Origin: JABDMH01 sp965223165
Lineage (GTDB): Bacteria; Bacteroidota; Bacteroidia; Chitinophagales; Saprospiraceae
Direction: 5' to 3'
DNA length: 64,000 bases
Assembly (NCBI GenBank): GCA_965223165.1
Contig: CBDCVQ010000011.1
Coordinates: forward strand, 350,004 to 414,003
Shown here: positions 17,232 through 26,352 of the stretch, piece after piece
How the letters are laid out: every line of letters starts with the position of its first letter
How positions within the stretch are numbered: the stretch's first letter is position 1
The notes under the pieces: generated by a model
The model's input: the letters and a program-made list of their open reading frames with translations, nothing else
Told to the model about the DNA's origin: nothing
Databases searched by the model: none
Translations under genes and position numbers: made by a program

Positions 17232-18656
17232 CTAGTATCTCACCCACTCCGTCTTCACCTTCTTCCGACCTTCCGCGGCAGGCAGATCCGACCAGGTGGG
17301 GCCTAGTCGCTGGATATCGACTAGCTGCGCCTCCACCAGTTTCTTAAAATGGATGGAGTCGGGATGGGTGTAGATCAAATTATTTTGTTGCCCAAGGTCC
17401 GTCGACAGGTCATACCATTCAAAGTCCACCAGCTGCATCTGTTTGATGTAGGCCATGTCCTCGGCGGCAAATCGGTGCGTCCTAGGTACGGTATCGCGGT
17501 CCCTGCCCAACAGCATCAGATCGCCGGTACGCACCGCAATTTCCGGTGATGTCCGATAAAAGAACCAGTATAGCGGCTTGGATCGCTCCAAGGGCCTACC
17601 CTCAAGCACATCCAGCATACTGGTGCCATCATACGCTCCACGGTCGTAGGAGCGGCCCAGCATGTCTTGCAGGGTAGGCATAATATCTACCAAGCCGGCT
17701 GGCGCGTCAATCGTTTGCCCCTCCCCGCCGCTTCCCGGCCATCGCATGATACCCGGCACTCGGATGCCACCCTCGTAGAGGTAGCTCTTGACCGCCCGCA
17801 GTGGCTCATTGGAAGCCTGCCGGTAGGATCCATTGTCTGAGCTAAATACGATCCAAGTATCATCCAAGAGCTGATGCGTTTCCAGGTAATTCAAAATTCT
17901 GCCGACCGCCAGATCAAGGTTTTCGATGTTGGCCAGATACTCGGCATCGGGTGTATCATAGGCGTCGTATTTGTCTACCAGTGCCGGTGGTGAGGCCACC
18001 TTGGCATGTGGCTCATGAAACGCGACATACATAAAGAAAGGGTCCTCTCCATCGTACACCTGTTCAAACCAGTGGGCGACCTCATCGGCCAGGATCTGGC
18101 AGGAGTATCCGCGGACCGTATCTAGTGGTTCTCCATTTCTCACAAAATTGATGGGGTTCAAGTGGGAAGGGATCGCGTTGTTTTCCGTACCCAGCGAATA
18201 GTCGAATCCGTGATCTTTGGGCTGGGGATGCTTCAAGGCGGGATCTTGCGGCAAGCAACCCAGATGCCATTTGCCGACGTGTGCGGTCTGATAGCCCTCC
18301 TCCTTGAGTAGGCTGGCCACCGTTTCTTCTTGCGCTCTCAGATGTAAAGGATGCCCGGAAGGCCGATAGTTATACATACCCGACCTGGCCGGACCGACAC
18401 CCGTCATTAAGCCGGCACGCGAGGGCGAGCAGTTAGGCGCAGCTGCATAAAAATTTGTGAAGCGCACACCCATTTGCGCCAGCCGATCCAGATGCGGCGT
18501 GGCAGCCGCTCCCCCATAACAGGCCAGGTCGCTATAACCCATGTCATCAGCGAGGAGCAACAAGACATTGGGGCGATGGGTCGGGTCATGCCGGGTGTCG
18601 TCCAGACAACCCATGGCTCCGGTAAGGAGCAAACCAGCTAATATTAATCGATACAT
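17232..18656 (-). CDS. Sulfatase (arylsulfatase A type), lipoprotein
   Basis: I choose ATG 18656 because it gives a proper lipoprotein signal (MYRLILAGLLLTGAMGC) and a 474-aa protein; the open frame extends 34 residues further without signal character. The sulfatase core follows: RPNVLLLLADDMGYSDL (metal D37/D38) and the formylglycine motif CSPSR with C76 as the residue converted to formylglycine. Later come HVGKWHLG (catalytic His/Lys region) and FSSDNGS (metal Asp-Asn). It hydrolyses sulfate esters, probably of polysaccharides or glycosaminoglycan-like substrates, in the periplasm. The gene is divergent from the MBL hydrolase, with a shared promoter region of about 150 bp. Confidence 0.92.
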   Translation of the reverse strand: MYRLILAGLLLTGAMGCLDDTRHDPTHRPNVLLLLADDMGYSDLACYGGAAATPHLDRLAQMGVRFTNFYAAAPNCSPSRAGLMTGVGPARSGMYNYRPSGHPLHLRAQEETVASLLKEEGYQTAHVGKWHLGCLPQDPALKHPQPKDHGFDYSLGTENNAIPSHLNPINFVRNGEPLDTVRGYSCQILADEVAHWFEQVYDGEDPFFMYVAFHEPHAKVASPPALVDKYDAYDTPDAEYLANIENLDLAVGRILNYLETHQLLDDTWIVFSSDNGSYRQASNEPLRAVKSYLYEGGIRVPGIMRWPGSGGEGQTIDAPAGLVDIMPTLQDMLGRSYDRGAYDGTSMLDVLEGRPLERSKPLYWFFYRTSPEIAVRTGDLMLLGRDRDTVPRTHRFAAEDMAYIKQMQLVDFEWYDLSTDLGQQNNLIYTHPDSIHFKKLVEAQLVDIQRLGPTWSDLPAAEGRKKVKTEWVRY

Positions 18657-18807
18657 ATCATCACTACTAAGTATATTGATCCCACCATCCCTGGTACTTG
18701 CTCGGAGGATCACCTCATCTGACGAGTGCTGCACTTCGAATGCCCTTCCCTTGACCATCTGTCTTGTCTTAAAAAAGCACCCGGGTCACCATCTCAAAAT
18801 AGACATT

Positions 18808-19818
18808 ATGAAGAAAAATAGATTGTCCATTTTGCTGGTATTGGTCTGCGTTTACCACGGCTATGCCCAAAATTCCCTGCACGAGCGTGACAAAGCGGCC
18901 GCGACGGACCTGCGTGACGGCACCATCATTAATCTTTATGACGCCTTTGGCGAGGACGACCCAGCCTTGACCAAGGACTTTGGGTTTTCTTGCGTCCTGA
19001 AATATAATGGCACCACCATATTATTTGATGCCGGGTCAAATGCAGATATTTTCAAGCGAAATGTGCAGGCGCTAGGCATAGATCTGAGAGAGATCGATTT
19101 CGCGATCGCATCCCATGCCCATTTTGATCACATCAACGGCTTTGATTATTTACTGGAGATTAATCCCGACGTCACCATTTATTTTCCACGTGACCTGTTT
19201 TGGGGAGCGAATTTGCCCTTTAATTTGAAGGGGCGGGAAGCATCGATTGCGGATTCTCTCGAATCACGCATGCAGTATTTCGGAGGCAATTTTCACGCAT
19301 ACATGTTCAATCAGTCAGGCCGATTTTGGCAAGCAAACGTAGAATTTATCAGCGAACACACCAAACTGGCGCCGGGCATCACGGTGATCGCGACCACTTC
19401 ACCCTACATGGGTTATTTTACCAGATATCCGACGCTGGGCCTGGATGCCGATCAGATGTCTACGCAGCGGGATGGTGGTGATGCTACGTTTATGGAGCTG
19501 CCCGAGCTGTCCCTGTCCCTGGAGACAGCGACGGGCGAGGTGCTTATTGTGGGATGTTCGCACAGCACAGTCGAAAGGATTGTGGCCGAGACCAGATCAC
19601 ACCTGGGCCATGATATCGCCCTAGTCTATGGAGGATACCATCTACTGCCCTACGATCGGGAGGTGCTGACAGACTTGGCGGTACGTCTAAAGGAAGACCT
19701 GAAGGTGGCCAAAGTGGCTCCGGCACATTGCACGGGACACTTGGCCTTCAAGATCCTTCAGGACCACTTTGGCACGGACTATATTTTTGCCGGCTTGGGA
19801 GAGCGCATACGTTTTTGA
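18808..19818 (+). CDS. Secreted MBL-fold metallohydrolase
   Basis: The ATG at 18808 gives a 336-aa protein with a Sec signal peptide (MKKNRLSILLVLVCVYHGYA, then Q). The metallo-beta-lactamase zinc motif is SHAHFDHINGF (H103, H105, D107, H108). Further residues GCSHSTVERIV and APAHCTGHLA match the subgroup once annotated as dihydropterin-ribofuranosylaminobenzene phosphate synthase-like (COG1237). The reaction is not predictable from sequence; substrates in this family range from phosphodiesters to thioesters. It is exported and divergent to the sulfatase. Confidence 0.85.
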   Translation: MKKNRLSILLVLVCVYHGYAQNSLHERDKAAATDLRDGTIINLYDAFGEDDPALTKDFGFSCVLKYNGTTILFDAGSNADIFKRNVQALGIDLREIDFAIASHAHFDHINGFDYLLEINPDVTIYFPRDLFWGANLPFNLKGREASIADSLESRMQYFGGNFHAYMFNQSGRFWQANVEFISEHTKLAPGITVIATTSPYMGYFTRYPTLGLDADQMSTQRDGGDATFMELPELSLSLETATGEVLIVGCSHSTVERIVAETRSHLGHDIALVYGGYHLLPYDREVLTDLAVRLKEDLKVAKVAPAHCTGHLAFKILQDHFGTDYIFAGLGERIRF

Positions 19819-20037
19819 GCGGTGAGTAGAGGAGGTGTGTTGTGGAATCCGATTGGCCGGTAAATTCCGCAGAACTTGGGGTATGTCTATATGTGGCCTT
19901 AAAAACGGACGTCCGAAACTTGCGACTGATCCCCCTTATGTACCACTCCTACAGTCCAAGCGCTTCGGACCAGTTGCACCCGATGGGGCCAGATTCATTG
20001 CCCCCATTTTCGGTATCTTTAGATAAATCGATCGATC

Positions 20038-21399
20038 ATGCCAACCAGAGCTAAATACTGGAGTGCTGTGCTGCTGCTCCTGTCGTGTTACGTTGTGGGC
20101 CCTGCCCAGACGACCGTCATCACCCATGTCTCCGTGATCACGATGGATGGAGAAGAGGTCTTGGCGGACCGTGCCGTCTATGTCGAAGGAAGCAAGATCG
20201 TGCGAATCTCGGAATCTCACGAAGGCGTCATCGGAGCCAACCTAGTGATCGATGGCACAGACAAGTTTCTCATGCCCGGGTTGAGTGAGATGCATGCGCA
20301 CATTCCTACGCCACGCGATGGAGATGATTCCTACGCAAAGGAGACCCTCTTTCTCTACCTCGCTAACGGCATTACCACCATCCGCGGCATGCTGGGGCAT
20401 CCCTACCATCTCACACTAAAGAAAGAACTCAAAGAAAAACACCTGGCTAGCCCCCGGATATATACCTCCAGCCCCTCGATGAATGGCAACACCATTCCCA
20501 CGGCTGAGGAGGCCGTGCGAAAAGTCGGTCGGTATGCGCGAGACGGCTACGATTTCCTCAAAGTCCATCCCGGAATCCAGCGTGAGGTATTTGACAAAAT
20601 GGTCGAAACAGCACTGACCACCGGCATCGGCTACTCCGGACATGTGCCGATGGATGTGGGGGTGGAGCGAGCCATCGAGTCCCAGTATGGCAGCATCGAC
20701 CATCTGGACGGCTACATTGAGGGCTTGGCCCCGGAAGAGCGCCGACCCGAGGGAGGATTCTTTGGTGTGCTGCTGAGTCTTGAGGCGGACGAAAAACGCA
20801 TCGAAACCTTGGTACAACAGACCAAGGAGGCTGGCGTAGCGGTGGTCCCTACCCAGACGCTGATGACGCGCTGGTTGAGCCCAGAATCGCCCGTCGCCAT
20901 GGTAAACGAACCGGAAATGAAGTATCTGCCGGCATCGGAACGCTTTCGCTGGCGGCAGAGTAAAGAACAAATGCTGGACCGGCTGTCCTACAGCACGGAG
21001 ATGTACGACCGATTCATCGAGCTGCGCAATACACTAATTCTAAAACTGCATCAAGCTGAAGTGCCCATCCTGCTGGGCAGTGATGCGCCCCAGGTCATGA
21101 ACGTGCCAGGATTCTCGATCCATCACGAGATTGAGGACATGGTCGATGCGGGCCTAAGCAACTACGAGGCGCTCAAGACGGGCACGGTCAATGTCGCTGA
21201 GTATTTTGGTGCCGGTGACAAACGCGGCAAAGTCAAAGTGGGTATGGTCGCCGATCTCGTACTGCTGGCGGACAATCCGCTGGACGACATCGGCGCTACC
21301 CGAACGGTCGAGGGAGTTATGTATCGGGGCGCCTGGCTAGACAAAGCAACCATCGAAGTGCAATTGGCAGCGATCGCTGATAAGTATGACAAGGAATAA
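20038..21399 (+). CDS. Secreted amidohydrolase family protein
   Basis: A 453-aa protein with a Sec signal (MPTRAKYWSAVLLLLSCYVV...AQ). The amidohydrolase metal site is visible as GLSEMHAHIP (H86, H88), a central Lys in DFLKVHPG, SGHVP and SIDHLDGYIE histidines, and LGSDAPQ with the catalytic Asp. The C-terminal strand VKVGMVADLVLLADNPLDDI is typical of imidazolonepropionase/prolidase-like members. It probably hydrolyses a cyclic or dipeptide amide in the periplasm. It is followed 4 bp later by an oxidoreductase gene and is likely co-transcribed with it. Confidence 0.9.
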   Translation: MPTRAKYWSAVLLLLSCYVVGPAQTTVITHVSVITMDGEEVLADRAVYVEGSKIVRISESHEGVIGANLVIDGTDKFLMPGLSEMHAHIPTPRDGDDSYAKETLFLYLANGITTIRGMLGHPYHLTLKKELKEKHLASPRIYTSSPSMNGNTIPTAEEAVRKVGRYARDGYDFLKVHPGIQREVFDKMVETALTTGIGYSGHVPMDVGVERAIESQYGSIDHLDGYIEGLAPEERRPEGGFFGVLLSLEADEKRIETLVQQTKEAGVAVVPTQTLMTRWLSPESPVAMVNEPEMKYLPASERFRWRQSKEQMLDRLSYSTEMYDRFIELRNTLILKLHQAEVPILLGSDAPQVMNVPGFSIHHEIEDMVDAGLSNYEALKTGTVNVAEYFGAGDKRGKVKVGMVADLVLLADNPLDDIGATRTVEGVMYRGAWLDKATIEVQLAAIADKYDKE

Positions 21400-21403
21400 G
21401 ACC

Positions 21404-22687
21404 ATGAACCGAAGGACATTTTTAGCTAACAGTGGTCTGGCGGGAGCCAGCTACGCCGCGTTTCCCCTGATCCGTAGTCGGGAGAAGATCTACCGTGTGG
21501 TGCTGATCGGCAGCGGTTGGTGGGGCACCAACATTTTACGTGAAGCGGTAGCCTCCGAGCGGGTAGAGGTGGTCGGATTGTGTGATGTGGACACACGGGC
21601 GCTGGACAAAGCGTCGACGGAAGTGGCCTCCTGGACAGGCAAGAACCCGCCACGGTATGAGGACTATCAACAGTGTCTGGAGCAGACCGAGCCGGATATC
21701 GCTATTGTGGCCACTCCGGACCATTGGCACGCCCTCAATGCCATCGCGGCTATTGAGGCGGGCGCGCACGTGTACATCGAAAAACCGATCGCTCATACGC
21801 TGCTGGAGGGCCGAGCGATTCTGAAGGCAGCTCGTAGCGCTGACCGGGTGGTACAGGTAGGCACCCATCGCCGAGTATCTCCGCACAACATGAGCGGCAT
21901 GGACTTTCTCAAATCGGGAAAGGTGGGACACATCAGTATGGTAAAGTGCTTTGTCAACTACGGGGGAAACGTGGGGCGCGCCCGTCCGGACGAACCCGTG
22001 CCAGAGGGGCTCAACTGGGATCAATGGGTCGGACCCGCCCCCTATCGGCCTTACAATCGCTCGATACATCCCCGTGGCTTCCGGCAGTATTTGGATTTTG
22101 CCAATGGCACCGTCGGTGACTGGGGCATCCACTGGTTTGACCAGGTACTGTGGTGGACCGAGGAGCGCTTCCCCTCCCGGATCAGCAGTACGGGCGGACG
22201 TTTTTACAAGCAAGATGGGGCAGATGCTCCCGACACCCTTCTGACGGGGTTCCAATTTGAATCTTTCGCCCTCCAGTGGGAGCACAAGCTGGTGGCAAAG
22301 AATGCCAATGAAAGCGCCAATGTGGGTTGCTACTTCTACGGTTCTAATGGTACCTTTCACATGGGCTGGCGAGACGGCTGGACCTTCTACCCATCCAGAA
22401 AGGGCGATCAACAAATCCATGTCGAGCCCCAGCTCAACAAACCCGATGACCAGAATATCAAGGAACTGTGGGCAGATTTTCTCGGAGCCATCGAAGTCAA
22501 TCGCCGACCGGTATGCGACATCGAGCACGGCTACCTGGCCACCAACCTAAGCCTGTTGGCCATGATATCGCTCAAGGTCAATCGCAGCATTCGATGGGAC
22601 GGCACAAACATTCTCGAAGACTCGGAGGCGTCCGCCCTCCTCTCCAGGCCGTATCGTGATCCCTGGAAATATCCGGGTACCAGCTAA
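21404..22687 (+). CDS. Gfo/Idh/MocA family oxidoreductase, Tat-exported
   Basis: Start ATG 21404 is preferred over 21386 because it begins right at the Tat motif (MNRRTFLANSGLAGASYA) and just after the upstream stop. The 427-aa protein has a Rossmann fold with VVLIGSGWWGTNI for NAD(P), IVATPDHWHALNA and the EKPIAHT motif of the family. The C-terminal domain has GDWGIHWFDQ. Family enzymes oxidise or reduce sugars and inositols, and Tat export delivers the folded enzyme with its cofactor. It is the second gene of a pair with the amidohydrolase and ends in a strong hairpin. Confidence 0.9.
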   Translation: MNRRTFLANSGLAGASYAAFPLIRSREKIYRVVLIGSGWWGTNILREAVASERVEVVGLCDVDTRALDKASTEVASWTGKNPPRYEDYQQCLEQTEPDIAIVATPDHWHALNAIAAIEAGAHVYIEKPIAHTLLEGRAILKAARSADRVVQVGTHRRVSPHNMSGMDFLKSGKVGHISMVKCFVNYGGNVGRARPDEPVPEGLNWDQWVGPAPYRPYNRSIHPRGFRQYLDFANGTVGDWGIHWFDQVLWWTEERFPSRISSTGGRFYKQDGADAPDTLLTGFQFESFALQWEHKLVAKNANESANVGCYFYGSNGTFHMGWRDGWTFYPSRKGDQQIHVEPQLNKPDDQNIKELWADFLGAIEVNRRPVCDIEHGYLATNLSLLAMISLKVNRSIRWDGTNILEDSEASALLSRPYRDPWKYPGTS

Positions 22688-22730
22688 GGAGCCCTTGAAG
22701 CACTGGCGGGCATTTGAGTGCTTGCTCCTT
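22686..22730 (+). terminator. Nested inverted repeat overlapping the stop codon, probable terminator
   Basis: AAGGAGC (22686-22692) and AGCACT (22699-22704) pair with AGTGCT (22717-22722) and GCTCCTT (22724-22730). They form a long stem with a small internal loop. It begins in the TAA of the oxidoreductase gene. No long T-run follows, so termination is likely but not proven. Confidence 0.6.
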
Positions 22731-23144
22731 TGCCCCCACACAGCGTTGGCAAAGCCTCGTAACTGCTACGGCTGGCTACCCACCCGCTTTGCCGCAGCTC
22801 TCTCGCTTCTCGCATTGTGATACTCTCCGAGCTCGTTCGGTCGTGTTTTTGCGCCTAGTATGCCGACAAAATCGTGTCGCGAGTCGTAGTCAGCCATTCA
22901 ACCGTCTCCCAAGCTCTTTCCCTCCTGCGGCAGACCAAGGGACGACGAATCGAGCCGTCCAGTATCGTGAGAAACTGCTTGCGCGGCTGCACTACCTCTT
23001 CGCCCAGCGTGACCGTGCCCGGAGAGAGATCACCGATGGGGCAAAGCAAGGGGTCCATGTGCCTGCGAACTGGCGGGTGACAGCACGCGGTCGTCCATGA
23101 CCATAATCACCCCGGTGACAGCCCCGTCGAACTATTGAAAAAAG
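22731..23144. other. Intergenic region, no supported gene
   Basis: About 410 bp. Short open frames exist on both strands (for example 22855-23058 minus and 22714-23100 plus). None has a start context, domain or composition that I can support. It may hold a decayed gene fragment. Confidence 0.5.
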
Positions 23145-23152
23145 TATTTTTG
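23145..23152 (+). promoter_or_regulatory. Possible Bacteroidota -7 promoter element
   Basis: TATTTTTG matches the TAnnTTTG -7 consensus of Bacteroidota primary-sigma promoters and lies 23 bp upstream of the haloperoxidase ATG. I see no matching -33 TTG at the usual spacing. Confidence 0.35.
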
Positions 23153-23174
23153 CGGATATAAATGAGGATTGGAG

Positions 23175-24485
23175 ATGAAGTGGACCATACTTATTTCCCT
23201 TTTGCTACTTGTTGGCTGTCAGCCCAATGAAGCGTACAAAGAAGAGGTGTCGGATCCCGACTACCTACATCGTGCCCTGGGCCAGCTGACGGATATCATC
23301 GTTTATGATATCTTCTCGCCACCCGTAGCCAGTCGGATCTATGCCTATCCCAGCATCGCAGCATATGAGGTTTGTCGACAAGCCCACCCCACGTTCAAGA
23401 CACTGGCGGGGCAACTACGTGATCTTGCTCCCATTCCCTCCCCGGCTGAGCATTCTCGCATCGACTTTAATATGGCCGCCTTCCAGGCCTTTGCCATTGT
23501 GGGCCGGGCCTTGATCTTTTCGGAGGCTAAAATGGATGCGTTTATTGCGGAGGTGCATGAGGAATATCGCAACGCGGGTGCCCCCCGGCGGGTGATCCGA
23601 GCCTCCGTAGCTTACGGTGAGCAGGTGGCTGCACACATCCTGGATTGGGCGGACAAGGACAATTATAAGCAGACCCGGACCTTTCCCAAGTTTGACATTC
23701 GAGATGAGCCGGATCGGTGGCAACCCACCCCTCCGGACTATATGGAGGGCATCGAGCCGCATTGGAATGATATCCGTCCTTTTGTCATTGCAGATGCGGA
23801 TCAATTTACACCTCCACTCCCCACGAAGTTTGACATGACTGAAGGAAGTGACTTTTACAAAGAGGTCATTGAAGTGTATGAGGCCGTCAATAATCTCGAC
23901 GATGAGCGTGAGGCGATCGCGCAGTTTTGGGACTGCAATCCCTACGTCTCACATCATAAGGGGCACGTCATGTTTGCCACCAAGAAGATCACCCCTGGCG
24001 GACATTGGATGGGCATCTCCGAGATCGCCGCCCGTAAGGCCGAGGCGGACATGATGATGACGGCCACCACGTACGCCTTTACAGCTATTACGTTGGCCGA
24101 TGGATTTATTAGCTGTTGGGATGAAAAGTACCGCAGCAACCTCATTCGGCCGGAGACGCTGATCAACGCGCATATTGATGAGGACTGGGTGCCGTTGCTT
24201 CAGACCCCTCCTTTTCCAGAATATACCAGCGGCCACAGCGTGATCTCCTCGGCGGCCGCTGTCATGCTGACGCACCTGTACGGCGACAACTTTGACTTTG
24301 AAGACACCGTCGAGCTGAAGTATGGGCTGCCGACCCGGTCGTTTTCGTCCTTCCTCGACGCATCGTCGGAGGCCGCCATCAGCAGGTTGTATGGTGGTAT
24401 CCACTACATGCCTGCGATCACCAACGGAGTCACGCAAGGACAGGCCCTGGGCCGCTATGTGGCCGCCAACTTGTCTTACAACTAG
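23175..24485 (+). CDS. Vanadium-dependent haloperoxidase / PAP2-like lipoprotein
   Basis: ATG 23175 is chosen over TTG 23169 for its start codon and for the GAGGA at 23164-23168. The 436-aa protein opens with a lipoprotein signal (MKWTILISLLLLVGC). The oxyanion-binding signatures of vanadium haloperoxidases and type 2 phosphatidic acid phosphatases are in order: EKYRSNLIRPET (Lys/Arg), YTSGHSVISS (SGH) and SRLYGGIHYMPAITNG (R...H). Length and the GIHY pattern favour the bacterial haloperoxidase-like group over lipid phosphatases. Activity, whether halide oxidation or phosphatase, cannot be decided by eye. It is anchored in the periplasm or outer membrane and transcribed alone. Confidence 0.85.
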   Translation: MKWTILISLLLLVGCQPNEAYKEEVSDPDYLHRALGQLTDIIVYDIFSPPVASRIYAYPSIAAYEVCRQAHPTFKTLAGQLRDLAPIPSPAEHSRIDFNMAAFQAFAIVGRALIFSEAKMDAFIAEVHEEYRNAGAPRRVIRASVAYGEQVAAHILDWADKDNYKQTRTFPKFDIRDEPDRWQPTPPDYMEGIEPHWNDIRPFVIADADQFTPPLPTKFDMTEGSDFYKEVIEVYEAVNNLDDEREAIAQFWDCNPYVSHHKGHVMFATKKITPGGHWMGISEIAARKAEADMMMTATTYAFTAITLADGFISCWDEKYRSNLIRPETLINAHIDEDWVPLLQTPPFPEYTSGHSVISSAAAVMLTHLYGDNFDFEDTVELKYGLPTRSFSSFLDASSEAAISRLYGGIHYMPAITNGVTQGQALGRYVAANLSYN

Positions 24486-24602
24486 ATGCTGAGTGGATCG
24501 CACGCGGGATAACCTCGCGTTCTGCTGGCGCCGGCCAGTCTCCCGCCGCATGCTGCACGGCAAGTGCTTCTGAGAAGTGGAGTGACCGCAGATTTTTCGA
24601 AA

Positions 24603-24644
24603 AAAATCAATTGATTTTAAACCTTGACCAAACCGGCGGGTCAA
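24603..24644. promoter_or_regulatory. Two palindromes upstream of the DUF1800 gene, candidate operators
   Basis: A perfect 16-bp palindrome AAAATCAATTGATTTT occupies 24603-24618. It is closely followed by TTGACC (24624-24629) and GGTCAA (24639-24644), an inverted repeat with a 9-nt spacer. They lie 75-115 bp before the DUF1800 start in the only gap upstream of that operon. Confidence 0.4.
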
Positions 24645-24717
24645 AGTGTTCGTGTGCATAGACGAGTACCTGCACCCACAAACACATAGTGGTTAATTAA
24701 ACAAAGACCCTACCTAA

Positions 24718-26316
24718 ATGGCTGGATTTTCAACCTTTAGTCTCGAACCATACGCCGGAGAATGGACGGCCGATCATGCTGCGCACCTATTGAGACGTAC
24801 CATGTATGCTCCCTTGCGCGTAGATATCCAGGAAGCATCATCTGTGGGTCTACAAGGCACCCTTGAGTTACTCACCGGTGACATGCCTGCGGCCGATCCG
24901 CCGCTCAATTTCAACTACGAAGACGATCCCAACGTGGCCATCGGGGAGTCCTGGGTGGGCCAGCCCTACGTGCGGAGTGAGACGGCCAATATGCAGATCG
25001 CGTCCAGGCTGCAGTCGTTGCGGGCCTGGACCCTTGGCCAAGCCATCCAAGAGGGCATGTCTATCCGAGAAAAGATGACCTTGTTTTGGCACAACCATTT
25101 TGTGACCGGTGATATTCGCGACGCTAATTTCGCCTACCGAAATATTAAATTATATCGAGATAATTTTCTAGGAAACTTTCGAGAGATCACGAAGGCAACG
25201 ACGATCGACCCTGCCATGCTGCGCTATCTCAACGGCAACCAAAATACCAAGAATCGGCCCAATGAAAACTATGCCAGAGAATTACTTGAATTATTTACGA
25301 TCGGCAAGGGACCAAGTGCCGGTGAGGGCGACTATACAAATTACACCGAGCATGATGTCGCCGAGCTTTCCAAAATCCTCACCGGCTGGCACGACTTGGG
25401 ATATTTTAATCGCAATGGATTTGACCCGGATTCCTTCTTCCTACCCCAATCACATGACACCAGCACCAAACAATTAAGTCATCGTTTTGGCTATGTGCAG
25501 ATACCGGACATGGGAGGCGAAGAATATAGTCACCTCATTGACATTATTTTCCAGCAGGAGGAGGTAGCCCGCTTTATCGCTAGAAAAATATATCGATGGT
25601 TCGTCTACTACGTGATCGATGAGCAGGTAGAACAGGGCATTATCCAACCGATGGCCCAGATCCTACGTGACAACGACTATGAGATGAAGCCCATGGTCCA
25701 TGCACTATTAAGCAGTGCGCATTTTTATGATGATTACGCCAAGGGCAGTCTGATCAAGAATCCGATCGACTTTATTGTGGGGCAAATCAAGCATTTTGCG
25801 CTTGACTTCGGAAGTAATCTCACCCAAGAGTATCGGATTTGGGTCCGGCTGGCCAATTTCGCCGAGCTGCTGCAGATGGATTATTTCACGCCGCCCAACG
25901 TGGCCGGTTGGAAGGCCTACTATCAGGAGCCGCTGTACTACCGCACCTGGATTAATTCCAGCACCCTGAGCTCTCGCTATTTATTCACCAATTTATTTCT
26001 GACGGGGGTGCGAGCTGACCGATTGCGCATTGAGGCGGACGTCTTTGCGATGATCGAGGGCATCGAAAACGCCAATGATCCCAATGCACTGATCGACGGG
26101 GCCGTGAGCCTGTTGCTGCCCAAAGACATCGATCAAGCCCAAAAGGACTATCTGAAATCGATCCTTATACCCGGGCTCCCAGACTACGAATGGACGCTCG
26201 AATACGACCTCTACCTGAGCAATCCGGATGATAACGAGCTCAAGACCGCCGTGGCCAACCGCCTCAAGGCCATGTTTTCCGGTCTCTTGAGTCTACCAGA
26301 ATATCAATTAAGTTAA
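24718..26316 (+). CDS. DUF1800 family protein
   Basis: A 532-aa protein of the DUF1800 family. N-terminal AAHLLRRTMYAP, then REKMTLFWHNHFVT, ENYARELLELFTIG, and later ARKIYRWFVYYVID and FTPPNVAGWKAYY are characteristic conserved stretches. The biochemical role is unknown; in Bacteroidota, Planctomycetota and others it is almost always paired with a DUF1501 gene, as here (36 bp gap). I see no clear Sec signal at the annotated start. Confidence 0.9.
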   Translation: MAGFSTFSLEPYAGEWTADHAAHLLRRTMYAPLRVDIQEASSVGLQGTLELLTGDMPAADPPLNFNYEDDPNVAIGESWVGQPYVRSETANMQIASRLQSLRAWTLGQAIQEGMSIREKMTLFWHNHFVTGDIRDANFAYRNIKLYRDNFLGNFREITKATTIDPAMLRYLNGNQNTKNRPNENYARELLELFTIGKGPSAGEGDYTNYTEHDVAELSKILTGWHDLGYFNRNGFDPDSFFLPQSHDTSTKQLSHRFGYVQIPDMGGEEYSHLIDIIFQQEEVARFIARKIYRWFVYYVIDEQVEQGIIQPMAQILRDNDYEMKPMVHALLSSAHFYDDYAKGSLIKNPIDFIVGQIKHFALDFGSNLTQEYRIWVRLANFAELLQMDYFTPPNVAGWKAYYQEPLYYRTWINSSTLSSRYLFTNLFLTGVRADRLRIEADVFAMIEGIENANDPNALIDGAVSLLLPKDIDQAQKDYLKSILIPGLPDYEWTLEYDLYLSNPDDNELKTAVANRLKAMFSGLLSLPEYQLS

Positions 26317-26352
26317 TCCCAGCCTTGTAGGATTATCCCAAATTAAAAAATC

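Noticed and set aside
22855..23058. Short minus-strand ORF between the oxidoreductase and haloperoxidase genes
   Set aside because: 67 residues with no domain, no start context and overlapping open frames on the other strand.
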